A stretch of DNA of 64,000 nucleotides from CBFIJI01 sp965662885 (GCA_965662885.1 CBFIJI010000001.1:1-64000), one strand, 5' to 3'. Positions 52,766-62,961 are shown, counted from the stretch's first letter. Made by a program: numbers and translations. The notes: generated by a model not told the origin, from the letters alone.

Positions 52766-54351
52766 TCTACAATCAATGCTTTTAAGTCGTTGATTGAATT
52801 GGCATCTTCTGGTTTTTTATCATGTCGCCATCGAACGATTCTAGGAAAACGAACTGCGACACCACTTTTATGTCGGGAAGAATTTGCAATACCTTCAAAA
52901 GCAATTTCAAAAACCAATTGTGGATGCACCTGTCGAACAGGTCCAAAACGGTCGAGAGTATTTTTTTTCACAAATGCATCTACTTTTTTAAACTCTGCAT
53001 CTGTTAAGCCAGAATAGGCTTTTGCGAAGGTAACTAAGTTATTGTCTTGCCAAAGTCCAAAGGTATAGTCTGTGAATAAGTTGGTTCTGCGTCCGTGGCC
53101 ACGCATGGCATAGGTCAGCACAGCGTCAATAGTGAGCGGGTCGGATTTCCACTTCCACCAGTCTCCTTTTTTTCGTCCAACGCCATAAGTGCTGTTGCTT
53201 CTTTTGAGCATGAGTCCCTCGCTTTTTGTCGCTGCTGCTTTTTCTCGCTCTTTTGCGATGGCTTCCCAGGATGAAAACTGCAAGACCTCGGAGAGTGCCC
53301 AGGGTAGTGCTGCTTCTTGATAGTTGCTATAGAGAGTCTTCAAAAGTGATTTACGTTCGCTTAGGGGACGTTCTCTCAGGTCGTTACCTTCCCATTCCAA
53401 GAGGTCGTAAACCATTAAAATTACTGGATTTTCAAGCAGTATTTTTTTACTGACGTTTTTTCTTCCAATCCGTTTTTGAAGGTGGGCAAAATTTTTAATT
53501 TGATCGTCTTTATAGGGGAGGATTTCCCCATCGATGACTGTCCCAGAAGGAAGGCTTTGAGCAAAACGCTCAAATTCAGGAAATTTGTCCGTCAAGAGTT
53601 CCTCACCTCTACTCCAGCAGTAGTGTTTTCCATTTCTAATGATGAGTTGACCCCGCATTCCGTCCCATTTGTGTTCAACAGACCAATCTTCAGGCTTTCC
53701 CAAGTTTTCAAGCTCCCCTTCTACGGCATACGCTAAATAAAAGGGATAGGGTTGACTGAGTGCATCTTCAGGATTGGGATTGAGGATTAACTTTTCAAAG
53801 GTGGTGTTCTCTGGAGTCCAGTTGCCCATGATGCGATGGGCTAAGCTGTTTTCATCGATTCCCACTGCTTTACTCAAGGCTCGAGTCATTAACTTTTGAC
53901 TGATACCAATTCGAAATCCCCCAGTGATGATTTTATTGAAGACAAAACGTTCAAACCCACTTAGGGTTTGCCACTGGGCTTCCATATATTCTTTTTTTTC
54001 GGAATCCGTTTTAGCTTTTAAGGCAATGATTTCCGTGATGGTTTGGGTTAGAGATTTCTCTGTTTGCTGGGTGGAAGGGGGAAGGATCAGCGCAATTGTT
54101 TCGGCGAGGTCTCCAACAATATGGTAGGTTTCTTCAAAGAGCCAATCGGGAAGTTGGCACAATGCTGCTGCCCATTCCCGCATTTGTGTGGTGGTCAAAG
54201 GGCGAGGTGGTCTTCTATGGGAGAGCAACGCAATGGTCCACAGGGCGTCTTCAGGGGAGGCCAATCGAAAATAGTCGGATAAAGCAGCCACCTTTTCATT
54301 GGTTTTATTGGTGCTGTCTAAGGTTTCAATAAGTGATGCAAAGGTTTTCAT
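52762..54351 (-). CDS. ATP-dependent DNA ligase
   Basis: The 529-residue ligase has an N-terminal DNA-binding region, the adenylation motif EHKWDGMRG with Lys228, DGEILPY, GLMLKRSNSTYGVGRKKGDWWKWK and an OB-fold tail with VRQVHPQLVFEIAFEGI and SGVAVRFPRIVRWR. It seals nicks using ATP, unlike the replicative NAD-dependent LigA expected elsewhere. It is tightly coupled (4-bp overlaps) to the exonuclease upstream and helicase downstream, the known ligase-associated repair cluster. Confidence 0.92.
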   Translation of the reverse strand: MKTFASLIETLDSTNKTNEKVAALSDYFRLASPEDALWTIALLSHRRPPRPLTTTQMREWAAALCQLPDWLFEETYHIVGDLAETIALILPPSTQQTEKSLTQTITEIIALKAKTDSEKKEYMEAQWQTLSGFERFVFNKIITGGFRIGISQKLMTRALSKAVGIDENSLAHRIMGNWTPENTTFEKLILNPNPEDALSQPYPFYLAYAVEGELENLGKPEDWSVEHKWDGMRGQLIIRNGKHYCWSRGEELLTDKFPEFERFAQSLPSGTVIDGEILPYKDDQIKNFAHLQKRIGRKNVSKKILLENPVILMVYDLLEWEGNDLRERPLSERKSLLKTLYSNYQEAALPWALSEVLQFSSWEAIAKEREKAAATKSEGLMLKRSNSTYGVGRKKGDWWKWKSDPLTIDAVLTYAMRGHGRRTNLFTDYTFGLWQDNNLVTFAKAYSGLTDAEFKKVDAFVKKNTLDRFGPVRQVHPQLVFEIAFEGIANSSRHKSGVAVRFPRIVRWRHDKKPEDANSINDLKALIVE

Positions 54352-55394
54352 CCTACTTCAACCATTTCTATTTCAGGGGTTTCACTTTCATAGGCGGTAC
54401 GTTCCGTTTTTGCATTCCATCCATTTTCATTAAGATATTTGGAGAAGAGCTCGGTATAGCCGTGCGTTGTGATAACATTTTCGCATTTGGTGGCTTTTAT
54501 AGCGGTAAGTAAGCCGTTCCAATCGGCATGATCTGACAAGACAAAAGCTTTATCTACCGCTCTTCTTCTGCGTGCTCCGCGAAAAGCCATCCAGCCCGAT
54601 GCAAAAGCAACGCGACTTTCTCCTAATTTACGAATACTCGCATTTCCTAGAGCTGATGGGGGAATTAACACGATACTTCCTTTGGTTTCTTTTTTGTCTT
54701 TTACTTCAGTTATTTTTTTAGTTTCAGGAAAATCATGAGTTTTTCGAAATACAGCAGTCATGTTTTCTATGGCTGTATGGGTGTAGATGTTTCCGATGGC
54801 AGGGTCAAGATATTTGAGTAGACGTTGCGCTTTTCCTAGTGAGTAACCACATAAAATACTACTGATTCCTTCCTTTTGGTTATTTTCCCACCATTGGTTA
54901 ATACTGTTGTGAACTTCTTTTGGGTCGGGCCATCTGAAGGCTGGAAGCCCAAAGGTGGATTCGGTAATAAAGGTGTGGCATCGAATGGGCTCAAAAGGGG
55001 TACTTAAGCCATCGTTAATAACTTTATAATCTCCAGTAAAAACCCACACTTCCCCTTTGTGTTCAACACGAATTTGAGAGGAGCCGATAACATGCCCAGC
55101 GGGATGAAATGAAAAGGTAACATTGTTGATAGAAAAGGTTTCTTCATAGGCTTTTCCAACAACTTCAATGGCGCCAAGACGGTGTTTGATTACGGGGACA
55201 TTTTCGTTTTGCGTTATGTATTGTTGATGACCCCAGCGAGCGTGGTCCGAGTGTCCGTGTGAAATAATGGCCTTGGGTACGGGTTTCCAAGGGTCAAGAT
55301 AAACGTCCGCAATCGGACAGTAAATTCCCTTGGAGGTAAAGGTTAGTAAAGCCACTTCATTGATCATTTTCACTGTGTGAAGATAGCAAATCAT
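54348..55394 (-). CDS. Ligase-associated DNA damage response exonuclease (metallo-beta-lactamase fold)
   Basis: The 348-residue protein has the metallo-beta-lactamase motif ISHGHSDHARWG, HPAGHVIGSSQIRVEH, FTGDYK and late LSDHADWNGLL and VITTHG, the beta-CASP-type layout of SNM1/Pso2 nucleases. It is the first gene of the operon. The start at 55394 gives nine residues ahead of MINEVALLTF; an ATG at 55367 is an equally good start. It would trim ends or open crosslinks before ligation (inference). Confidence 0.88.
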   Translation of the reverse strand: MICYLHTVKMINEVALLTFTSKGIYCPIADVYLDPWKPVPKAIISHGHSDHARWGHQQYITQNENVPVIKHRLGAIEVVGKAYEETFSINNVTFSFHPAGHVIGSSQIRVEHKGEVWVFTGDYKVINDGLSTPFEPIRCHTFITESTFGLPAFRWPDPKEVHNSINQWWENNQKEGISSILCGYSLGKAQRLLKYLDPAIGNIYTHTAIENMTAVFRKTHDFPETKKITEVKDKKETKGSIVLIPPSALGNASIRKLGESRVAFASGWMAFRGARRRRAVDKAFVLSDHADWNGLLTAIKATKCENVITTHGYTELFSKYLNENGWNAKTERTAYESETPEIEMVEVG

Positions 55395-55500
55395 AAAGTT
55401 TATTGCAATGGCTCTCGTTAAATGTAGTTAATAACTCTTTACGATTTTTTATGGGAGACGAAAGCATTATAGGTATTTTTAGAATCGAATTGGCTTAAGC

Positions 55501-58500
55501 ATGTTTTTAATTTTTGATACCGAAACCACAGGACTCCCTAAACGATGGGACGCTCCTGTTACGGATACTGAAAACTGGCCTCGATGTGTTCAAATTGCAT
55601 GGCAATTACATGACGAGTCTGGGAAATGTATTGAGCATCAAGATTTTTTAATTCGTCCTGAAGGCTATACGATTCCTTATGATGCTGAAAAAATTCATGG
55701 AATCTCCACAGCCTTAGCCACCTCAGAAGGGGTTACCATAGACGCAGTTTTGGATCAATTTTCAGCTGCTTTAGCACAATGCAAATATGTTGCTGGGCAT
55801 AATGTTCAATTTGATTTAAATATCATGGGGGCTGAGTTTGTGCGTTTGGGCACATCCAGTCCTTTGGAATCCTTAAAAGTGATTGATACGTGCACGGAAG
55901 AAACGGCTAAATTATGTCAATTAGCTGGGGGACGAGGCGGTAAGTTTAAACTCCCGACTCTATCTGAATTGCATCAGTACCTTTTTGATGAAGCTTTTGA
56001 GGAGGCGCATAATGCCACGGCTGATGTGGAGGCAACCACCCGCTGTTTTTTTGAATTACTCCGATTGCACAAAATCCATCCGGTTGACTTATATGATTCA
56101 GAAGGAATTATGGCCCGTTTGGGAGAGGTGTTTCCAACACCTGTTGAGCGTATTGGGTTAAAGCATCGTAATCTAAAGGCAGCTTCTCAGCAACTTCAAA
56201 AAAAGCAAAAAGCAAAAACTCCAACTTCTGCTGTTGCATCGGAAGACTCCTCTGCTCTGGAAACCGCTGTTTTTGCACATTTACATACGCATTCTCAATT
56301 TTCAGTACTTCAGGCAACCTCCCGTATTTCTAATTTGGTTTCTTCAGCTGCTGATTTAAAAATGCCGGCTTTGGCCATTACCGATCACGCCAATATGATG
56401 GGGGCTTTTCGTTTTATTAAAGCGGTTAGTACTCACAATGCCAATTTGGAAGAAGGACAGCAACCCATAAAACCCATCGTTGGTTGTGAGTTTTATGTAT
56501 GTGAGAATCATTTGGACAAAAGCCGTCGAGATGATGGCTATCAAATTGTTTTTTTAGCAAAGAATAAAAAGGGATATCATCATTTGAGTAAAATGAGTTC
56601 CATTGCCCATGTCAATGGGTTTTACTATGTTCCGCGAATTGATCGTACGATTGTGGAACAATATAAGGACGATTTGATTGTTCTAACAGGAAACCTCAAA
56701 GGAGAGGTGCCCTCAAAGATTCTAAACTTGGGAGAACGGCAAGCGGAGGAAGCTTTACTTTGGTGGCATACTCTTTTTGGAGAGGATTTGTACATTGAGT
56801 TGATGCGTCACCAGCAAGAAGATGAGGATCGCGCCAATGAGGTTTTGATCTCTTTTTCTAAAAAACACAATATCCCTTTAGTTGCCACCAATAATAGTTA
56901 TTATACGACACAAGAACAGGCGAATGCCCACGATATTTTATTGTGCCTAAAAGATGGAGAAAAACAGGCAACACCGAAAGGTCGAGGTAGGGGATATCGG
57001 TTTGGGTTTCCCAACCAAGAGTACTATTTCAAGTCGCAAGAACAAATGAAGGACTTGTTTAAAGATATTCCAGCAGCAATTTTATCCATACAAGGAATTC
57101 TTGACAAAATTGAATCGTATGAACTTGCTCGTGATGTTTTATTACCCAAGTTTGATATTCCATCTTCTTTTTTGTCTGCAAACACTACTGACTCAGATGG
57201 GAAAGCTGGTGAAAATGCGTATTTACGGCATTTGACGTATGAGGGGGCGAAAGAACGTTATGTTGAGCTTACCGATGCTATTAAGGAACGCTTGGATTTC
57301 GAATTGGATGTCATTGCTAATACAGGGTATCCAGGATATTTCTTGATTGTTCAGGATTTTATTGCTGCTGCACGAGATATGGGGGTTTCTGTTGGCCCCG
57401 GACGGGGTTCTGCTGCGGGTTCCGTGGTGGCCTATTGTTTGAAAATAACCAACATGGACCCCATTGAATATGATTTACTTTTTGAGCGGTTTCTGAATCC
57501 GGATCGGGTGAGTATGCCCGATATTGATATTGATTTTGACGATGAAGGAAGAGGTAAAGTAATGGATTATGTGATTGAAAAATACGGTTCCAACCAAGTC
57601 GCACAAATCATTACGTATGGTACTATGGCGGCAAAATCGTCCATTCGTGATACGGCACGAGTATTGGATTTATCGTTAAGTGAAGCGGATCGAATTTCTA
57701 AATTAATTCCCAATATTTCTTTGTCCAAAATTTTCAATCAAGAAGACAAGGTGTTGAAAGAAAAGTTACGGGGGGATGAGTTTGGTCGGGTCAAAGAGTT
57801 ACAGGCTCTTTCTGAAGGGAATGATCTCGCTGCTCAGACAATTCACCAAGCACAAATCTTGGAAGGATCATTACGCAATACGGGTATTCATGCATGTGGA
57901 GTCATCATTACTCCAGACGATATCACGCAGTTTGTTCCGGTTGCTACGGCCAAAGATTCAGATTTATATGTGACTCAATTTGACAATTCGGTGGTGGAGG
58001 ATGCTGGCTTATTGAAGATGGATTTCTTGGGTTTAAAAACGTTGACTTTGATCAAGGATACTGTTGCTTTGGTAAAGCATACCCGTTCCGTTGACCTTGA
58101 TCCTGATGCATTTCCTTTGGACGATTCTCTTACTTATGAATTGTTCCAACGTGGAGATACTGTAGGTATTTTCCAATACGAATCTGCGGGCATGCAGAAG
58201 TATTTAAAAGATTTAAAACCGACTGTTTTTGCTGACCTTATTGCCATGAATGCGTTGTATCGTCCAGGTCCTTTAGAGTACATTCCTAGTTTTGTTGCCC
58301 GAAAAAATGGGAATGAAGCGATTACTTATGACCATCCAGAGATGGAGGAGTTTTTGGAAGAGACGTATGGGATTACCGTATACCAAGAACAGGTGATGTT
58401 GTTGTCTCAGAAGTTGGCGGGTTTTACAAAAGGTGAAGCGGATTTACTTCGTAAAGCAATGGGAAAAAAAATACTTGCCTTGTTGGAGAAGTTAAAGCCA

Positions 58501-59835
58501 AAATTCATCGAGGGAGGAATTGCTCGTGCTCTTCCAGAGGCGACCTTAGAAAAAATTTGGAAAGACTGGGAGGCTTTTGCGTCCTATGCTTTTAATAAGT
58601 CACATTCTACGTGTTATGCTTGGATTGGGTATCAAACAGCCTATTTAAAAGCGCACTATCCTGAGGAGTTTATGGCGGCAGTACTTTCCAATAACATGAA
58701 CGATATCAAACAAGTGACCTTTTTTATGGAAGAGTGTCGCCGTATGGGATTAGAGGTTCTTGGGCCTGATGTCAATGAGTCGTTTTATAAGTTTACGGTC
58801 AATTCCAGTCAAGCGATTCGTTTTGGAATGGGTGCTATTAAAGGTGTTGGTAAAAATGCCGTTGAAACGATTATCAAACATCGTGAAGCTTCCCCCTACA
58901 ATTCTGTTTTTGAGTTGGTTAAACGAATTGATATTCGTGCTGCGAATAAAAAAGCTTTTGAAAATTTGGCGCTAGCGGGAGGCTTTGATTCGTTTAAAGG
59001 AGTGCATCGTGCTCAATATTTTAATCCTGATGGTGATGGGGTTACTTTTTTAGAGAAGGCTTTACGCTTTGGTGCAAAATATCAGGAGAGTTTAAATTCT
59101 TCACAAACCAATTTATTCGGAGATCAATCGGATGAAACCTATCAAGACTTAAGCATCCCTCCTTGTGAGGAATGGAATTCGTTAACACGGTTAAAAAAAG
59201 AGAAAGAAGTGGTAGGTATTTATATTTCTGCGCACCCCTTAGATGATTTTAAACACGAAATGGATTTTTTCACCACTGCTCCGCTTCAGCGATTGAATGA
59301 TTTGTCAACCTTGTTAAATTTTGAATTGAGCGTAGGAGGAATTGTTAATGAAGTTCAACATTTAGAGAGTAAAACCGGAAATGGCTGGGCTCGCTTTGTT
59401 TTGGAAGATTTTTCTGACCAGTATGAATTTCGAATTTTTGGAGAAGACTATTTAAAATACCGTCACTTTTTAGTGGTCAATGGTTTTATTCGAATAAAAC
59501 TTAAAGTTCGGGAAGGCTGGCGAAATCGGGAAACAGGAAAGGTTGGTGATCCCCGTTTAAATTACATTCATTTTGAGCTCTTGCAAAATACAATTGCGAA
59601 CAACTCCAAAAAATTAACCTTCCAATTGGATATTCATCAATTGACAGATGAAACAATTCATTCGTTGGAACAGCATTTAGCTTCTTTTAAGGGGGATAAG
59701 CAATTATTTTTTTCTGTTTATGATGCGCAAAACGAATTGAAACTCAGCTTGAATAGTCGAAAACAAAAGGTGCGAATAAGTCGGGAGCTTCTGGAACTCC
59801 TCAATGCAGAAAATTGGCATTATAAGCTGAATTAA
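55501..59835 (+). CDS. dnaE: DNA polymerase III alpha subunit with fused N-terminal exonuclease
   Basis: The 1444-residue protein begins with a DEDD 3'-5' exonuclease domain (FDTETTG at 5-11, HNVQFDLN, HNATADVEATT, to about 190). A linker leads to the PHP domain (HLHTHSQFSV, 260-269) and then the C-family polymerase core with PDIDIDFDD from Pro673, GRGSAAGSVVAYCLK and YQEQVMLLSQKLAGF. OB and C-terminal domains follow. Fused proofreading and polymerase activity in one chain is the Bacteroidota arrangement and removes the need for a separate DnaQ. It is divergent from the repair operon. Confidence 0.95.
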   Translation: MFLIFDTETTGLPKRWDAPVTDTENWPRCVQIAWQLHDESGKCIEHQDFLIRPEGYTIPYDAEKIHGISTALATSEGVTIDAVLDQFSAALAQCKYVAGHNVQFDLNIMGAEFVRLGTSSPLESLKVIDTCTEETAKLCQLAGGRGGKFKLPTLSELHQYLFDEAFEEAHNATADVEATTRCFFELLRLHKIHPVDLYDSEGIMARLGEVFPTPVERIGLKHRNLKAASQQLQKKQKAKTPTSAVASEDSSALETAVFAHLHTHSQFSVLQATSRISNLVSSAADLKMPALAITDHANMMGAFRFIKAVSTHNANLEEGQQPIKPIVGCEFYVCENHLDKSRRDDGYQIVFLAKNKKGYHHLSKMSSIAHVNGFYYVPRIDRTIVEQYKDDLIVLTGNLKGEVPSKILNLGERQAEEALLWWHTLFGEDLYIELMRHQQEDEDRANEVLISFSKKHNIPLVATNNSYYTTQEQANAHDILLCLKDGEKQATPKGRGRGYRFGFPNQEYYFKSQEQMKDLFKDIPAAILSIQGILDKIESYELARDVLLPKFDIPSSFLSANTTDSDGKAGENAYLRHLTYEGAKERYVELTDAIKERLDFELDVIANTGYPGYFLIVQDFIAAARDMGVSVGPGRGSAAGSVVAYCLKITNMDPIEYDLLFERFLNPDRVSMPDIDIDFDDEGRGKVMDYVIEKYGSNQVAQIITYGTMAAKSSIRDTARVLDLSLSEADRISKLIPNISLSKIFNQEDKVLKEKLRGDEFGRVKELQALSEGNDLAAQTIHQAQILEGSLRNTGIHACGVIITPDDITQFVPVATAKDSDLYVTQFDNSVVEDAGLLKMDFLGLKTLTLIKDTVALVKHTRSVDLDPDAFPLDDSLTYELFQRGDTVGIFQYESAGMQKYLKDLKPTVFADLIAMNALYRPGPLEYIPSFVARKNGNEAITYDHPEMEEFLEETYGITVYQEQVMLLSQKLAGFTKGEADLLRKAMGKKILALLEKLKPKFIEGGIARALPEATLEKIWKDWEAFASYAFNKSHSTCYAWIGYQTAYLKAHYPEEFMAAVLSNNMNDIKQVTFFMEECRRMGLEVLGPDVNESFYKFTVNSSQAIRFGMGAIKGVGKNAVETIIKHREASPYNSVFELVKRIDIRAANKKAFENLALAGGFDSFKGVHRAQYFNPDGDGVTFLEKALRFGAKYQESLNSSQTNLFGDQSDETYQDLSIPPCEEWNSLTRLKKEKEVVGIYISAHPLDDFKHEMDFFTTAPLQRLNDLSTLLNFELSVGGIVNEVQHLESKTGNGWARFVLEDFSDQYEFRIFGEDYLKYRHFLVVNGFIRIKLKVREGWRNRETGKVGDPRLNYIHFELLQNTIANNSKKLTFQLDIHQLTDETIHSLEQHLASFKGDKQLFFSVYDAQNELKLSLNSRKQKVRISRELLELLNAENWHYKLN

Positions 59836-59886
59836 TATCAACTTCCTTCATAGCTGCATTGGTAAATTTGATTGTTGGTGAAATTA

Positions 59887-59912
59887 TTGTCCCTAAAATT
59901 TATGTAATTTTG
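59887..59912 (+). promoter_or_regulatory. Promoter of trxA
   Basis: TAATTTTG at 59905-59912 is a perfect -7 box followed by CAAC. TTG at 59887-59889 lies 15 bases upstream, slightly short for a -33 box; others occur at 59872-59877. The predicted leader is about 17 nt. Confidence 0.55.
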
Positions 59913-59935
59913 CAACTATAAAAAATAAATAAGTT

Positions 59936-60253
59936 ATGGCATTAGAAATCACAGACGCAACATTCGAAGAAGTAGTGTTAAAATCATCAAAACCCGTTAT
60001 GGTTGACTTTTGGGCGGCCTGGTGTGGTCCTTGTAGAATGGTTGGACCTATCATTGATGAGTTAAGCAATGATTACGAAGGGAAAGCTGTTGTTGGAAAA
60101 GTAGATGTTGATGCAAATCAAGAATTTGCGGCCAAATACGGGGTAAGAAACATTCCTACAGTTCTAGTTTTTAAAGACGGTGAATTGGTTGGACGTCAAG
60201 TAGGAGTTGCGGCAAAGAGTGCTTATGCTGATGCCATTGAGGCTGCAATGTAG
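59936..60253 (+). CDS. trxA: Thioredoxin
   Basis: The 105-residue protein has the thioredoxin fold with redox site WCGPC (Cys30, Cys33), the cis-proline segment RNIPTVLVF and no signal peptide. It is a cytoplasmic disulfide reductant for ribonucleotide reductase, peroxiredoxins and other enzymes. It has its own promoter and is not obviously in an operon. Confidence 0.96.
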   Translation: MALEITDATFEEVVLKSSKPVMVDFWAAWCGPCRMVGPIIDELSNDYEGKAVVGKVDVDANQEFAAKYGVRNIPTVLVFKDGELVGRQVGVAAKSAYADAIEAAM

Positions 60254-60300
60254 CAGTGTTTAGGCTTTTTTAAACAATTTGCTATTTTGGTTCCATAATG

Positions 60301-60331
60301 TTTGGCAAATACAAAATCGAGTGTATCTTTG
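60301..60331 (+). promoter_or_regulatory. Promoter of tRNA-Asp
   Basis: TTTG (60301-60304), 19 bases, then TATCTTTG (60324-60331): a textbook Bacteroidota promoter, the best in the window. The start of transcription would be near 60337, about 12 nt upstream of the mature tRNA. Confidence 0.7.
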
Positions 60332-60349
60332 CCAACGCTAATAAGCTAC

Positions 60350-60423
60350 GGTCTGGTAGTTCAGTTGGTTAGAATACCTGCCTGTCACGCAGGGGGTCGC
60401 GGGTTCGAGTCCCGTCCAGACCG
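60350..60423 (+). tRNA. tRNA-Asp (anticodon GTC)
   Basis: A 74-nt cloverleaf: acceptor GGTCTGG pairs with CCAGACC, the anticodon stem CCTGC/GCAGG encloses loop CTGTCAC with anticodon GTC, and the T arm has GGTTCGAGTCC. The discriminator base is G, as for Asp. The 3' CCA is not encoded and must be added. Confidence 0.97.
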
Positions 60424-60475
60424 CTTAAAAGAAGTTGTGTGTTGTTAGTGAAATTTTCACTGCAACTAATGAGAA

Positions 60476-60504
60476 GCTTTCCATTTATTCGGAGGGCTTT
60501 TTTT
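60476..60504 (+). terminator. Terminator after tRNA-Asp
   Basis: GCTTTCC (60476-60482) pairs with GGAGGGC (60491-60497), including two G-T pairs, and is followed by seven Ts. It would end the tRNA transcript; it does not serve the leftward TonB gene because the other side lacks a T-run. Confidence 0.6.
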
Positions 60505-60542
60505 GATTGATCTCCTTTCATTTATTTTATTGTCACTTTGTT

Positions 60543-62930
60543 TTAATTGATTATTTCTGTTTCGTCATATTGGTTTCCTTTTTGTCCGACATATCTTTTT
60601 TGATTGAAGCGATAGGTAATGGATAAATTAACTTGTGGGATTCGTGTTTGTAACTGTAAAAAACGAGAAAAGCCTTCTCCTTCTGTTCTTACTCTTCGAT
60701 AGTTGGAGTTAAATACATCTCTCATGCCCAATAGAATTCGCCCTTTCCCTTTAAAAATTTCTTTTCGAATATCCATATTCATTCGGAACCTTCCTTTCAT
60801 GTCGTACTGTCCCGCCCTTCCTGGACCATCGTAGTAATTTCGTATTTGGAAGTCTAAGGTTTCAGAAAAATAGTAGGTTGCAATTAATTTTCCTGAAAAA
60901 ATCATTCCATCTCCACTAAAACTCACTCCATTATAGCTTCCTACTTGATGAAATCCATTGAACAATAGGTCTCCTCTAACACGAAATTTTTTAGAGGGTT
61001 TATAGTTGTAGCTTAGTTCAAGGCCAAAGGCGTGATAATCGCCAATGTTGACCAATGATGAGGTGTATATTTCTTGAGTTTCATTTCCAATGGTGATGTC
61101 TCTCTTTTCGATATAGAGTTCCAGTTCGTCTTTGGTCAATCGGTAATATAGGGCTGGATAAAAACTTATTTTTTTTGATGGACGCATCATTAATTCAGCC
61201 TCGATGCCAGTAATATAGGAAGGGTCAATATCAGGATTTCCTACAAACAGGTTTCTGTTGTCCGTAAAAGTGGAATAGGGCAAGACCCAACCGGTACTTC
61301 TTGGCGGCCTTTGTATTCTGTTGTAAAGAGCGACTTGTAAGCGTGTTTTTTTACTCAATTCTCTAAGATATCTTAGTGAAGGAAAGACGTTAAAATAGTT
61401 TTTCTTTTGCTCAAAGCCTCCTTTGTTTGCAGTAACCTCAATCCCCGTGTTTTCACCTCTTAATCCCAAGGTCCAACTTTCTTTTTCCAAGTTTATTTTC
61501 ATTTCCACATATCCTGCATGAAGGCTTTCATTATAGCCAACAAGGTTGGTAAAATCACTAATTTCTTCAATGCTATTCCCGAAAATCTGATTGACTTTAA
61601 AGTCACTCCCTAGGTGGATATTGTCATATCTATACCCAAAATCTATTGATGTTTTTTCGTTGATTTCATTTGAATAGTCAAGTGCTACACTGTAATTTTT
61701 TTTTGTTTCCTCTTTTTCAGTTGAATTGCTAGGAGTGCTTTGTTGTTGAATAAAATGATTTTCTGTATTTATTATTGATTTTTTATTTTTATTAGACAGC
61801 TCCCCATTTATTTGAGCTTTTAGAGAGGCTTTATTTCCAAAATTTTGCGTGTAGGAAAGGCTTCCTTGGTACATGTCAGCAATTCCATCCTCATTTTCTA
61901 TTCTTTTGGAGTTTTGTTTGCTATTATCAAATAATTCATCCTTGTATTCTACCGTATTTAGGTTGTCTGAAATGGCTTTCCGAATAGAAACGCTTCCATT
62001 GATTTGAATATTTTCATTTAAATCATAACTTTTTCCTGTATTGACTAAAATGTATTTCTGTTTTCTTTTACGTTCTGTTTCTTGTTCTGTTCTTATGATT
62101 TCTTTGAGAGGTGTTTCTAAGGAGATTATGTTTCTGCCAATGGGTTGTGATAGTCCTGTGCTTAGATTGACATATCCATTTCCTTTTTTTCCTACTTGGC
62201 TAATATTGCCATTAACTCCTATAGCTAAAGGATAGCTACTAAAGAGTTCGCTACTACTGTTATATTCGTATTTATTCCCTTTTTTTAGGATGATATTAAT
62301 TATTCCAGCGGATCCTCGGGCTTGATATTTTGCTCCAGGACTTGTAATAACCTCAATGCGTTCAACCATACTACTAGGAAATGTTGACAGATTTTCAGTT
62401 AAACCGTTGGGTTGTCCATCAACCAATAGGGTCACGTTTTGGTCTCCTCTAATGGCTATTTGATCATTATTCACTTGAACTGAGGGTAGATTTTCCATCA
62501 CTCCTGTCAAAGATGCCCCTTGTGCTGCTGGGTCTTTCGCTACATTATATACTTTTTTCCCAGGGAGTATTTGAATTGCGTTTTCTTCACCTGATACGAC
62601 CACTTCCTCTAAATTTAGTGTGGTGTCAATGGAATAGATTCCAGCATTGTATTTTTTTTTCGCCTTTGTCAGGTCAAGGGTGTAGGAGCTTGTTTGAAAT
62701 CCAACCACAATGATTTCCATAGTGTAATGCCCTTTTTTTAATTCAATGTTGAATTTTCCTGCTTCATCGGTCAATACTCCTTGGTAAGTGCTGTTTTCTT
62801 GTTGTTTGTTTTTAAAGAGTACACTCGCATAGGGGATGTTTTCATTTTGTTTTGTTTTTACGCTTCCGCTTACGATTATTTGTTGTGAAAAGAGAAGACC
62901 CGGCAGAAGGAGAAGAATTAGATGCTTCAT
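60543..62930 (-). CDS. Outer membrane beta-barrel protein, TonB-dependent receptor-like
   Basis: The 795-residue protein has a signal peptide (about 1-16, ending LFSQ), a carboxypeptidase-like regulatory domain (about 17-100, ILTDEAGKFNIELKKGHYTMEIIVVGFQT in near form), a plug domain (VMENLPSVQVNNDQIAIRGDQNVTLLVDGQP, VERIEVITSPGAKYQARGSAGIINIILKKG) and a long barrel to the C-terminus. Such proteins carry large ligands or act in adhesion and export; the ligand is unknown. The last residues do not form the usual aromatic ending (ETEIIN), so barrel closure is less typical. It is divergent from the M81 gene. Confidence 0.85.
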   Translation of the reverse strand: MKHLILLLLPGLLFSQQIIVSGSVKTKQNENIPYASVLFKNKQQENSTYQGVLTDEAGKFNIELKKGHYTMEIIVVGFQTSSYTLDLTKAKKKYNAGIYSIDTTLNLEEVVVSGEENAIQILPGKKVYNVAKDPAAQGASLTGVMENLPSVQVNNDQIAIRGDQNVTLLVDGQPNGLTENLSTFPSSMVERIEVITSPGAKYQARGSAGIINIILKKGNKYEYNSSSELFSSYPLAIGVNGNISQVGKKGNGYVNLSTGLSQPIGRNIISLETPLKEIIRTEQETERKRKQKYILVNTGKSYDLNENIQINGSVSIRKAISDNLNTVEYKDELFDNSKQNSKRIENEDGIADMYQGSLSYTQNFGNKASLKAQINGELSNKNKKSIINTENHFIQQQSTPSNSTEKEETKKNYSVALDYSNEINEKTSIDFGYRYDNIHLGSDFKVNQIFGNSIEEISDFTNLVGYNESLHAGYVEMKINLEKESWTLGLRGENTGIEVTANKGGFEQKKNYFNVFPSLRYLRELSKKTRLQVALYNRIQRPPRSTGWVLPYSTFTDNRNLFVGNPDIDPSYITGIEAELMMRPSKKISFYPALYYRLTKDELELYIEKRDITIGNETQEIYTSSLVNIGDYHAFGLELSYNYKPSKKFRVRGDLLFNGFHQVGSYNGVSFSGDGMIFSGKLIATYYFSETLDFQIRNYYDGPGRAGQYDMKGRFRMNMDIRKEIFKGKGRILLGMRDVFNSNYRRVRTEGEGFSRFLQLQTRIPQVNLSITYRFNQKRYVGQKGNQYDETEIIN

Positions 62931-62961
62931 AGATAAGATTTGTTGTTTAATTTAAAAAGTT

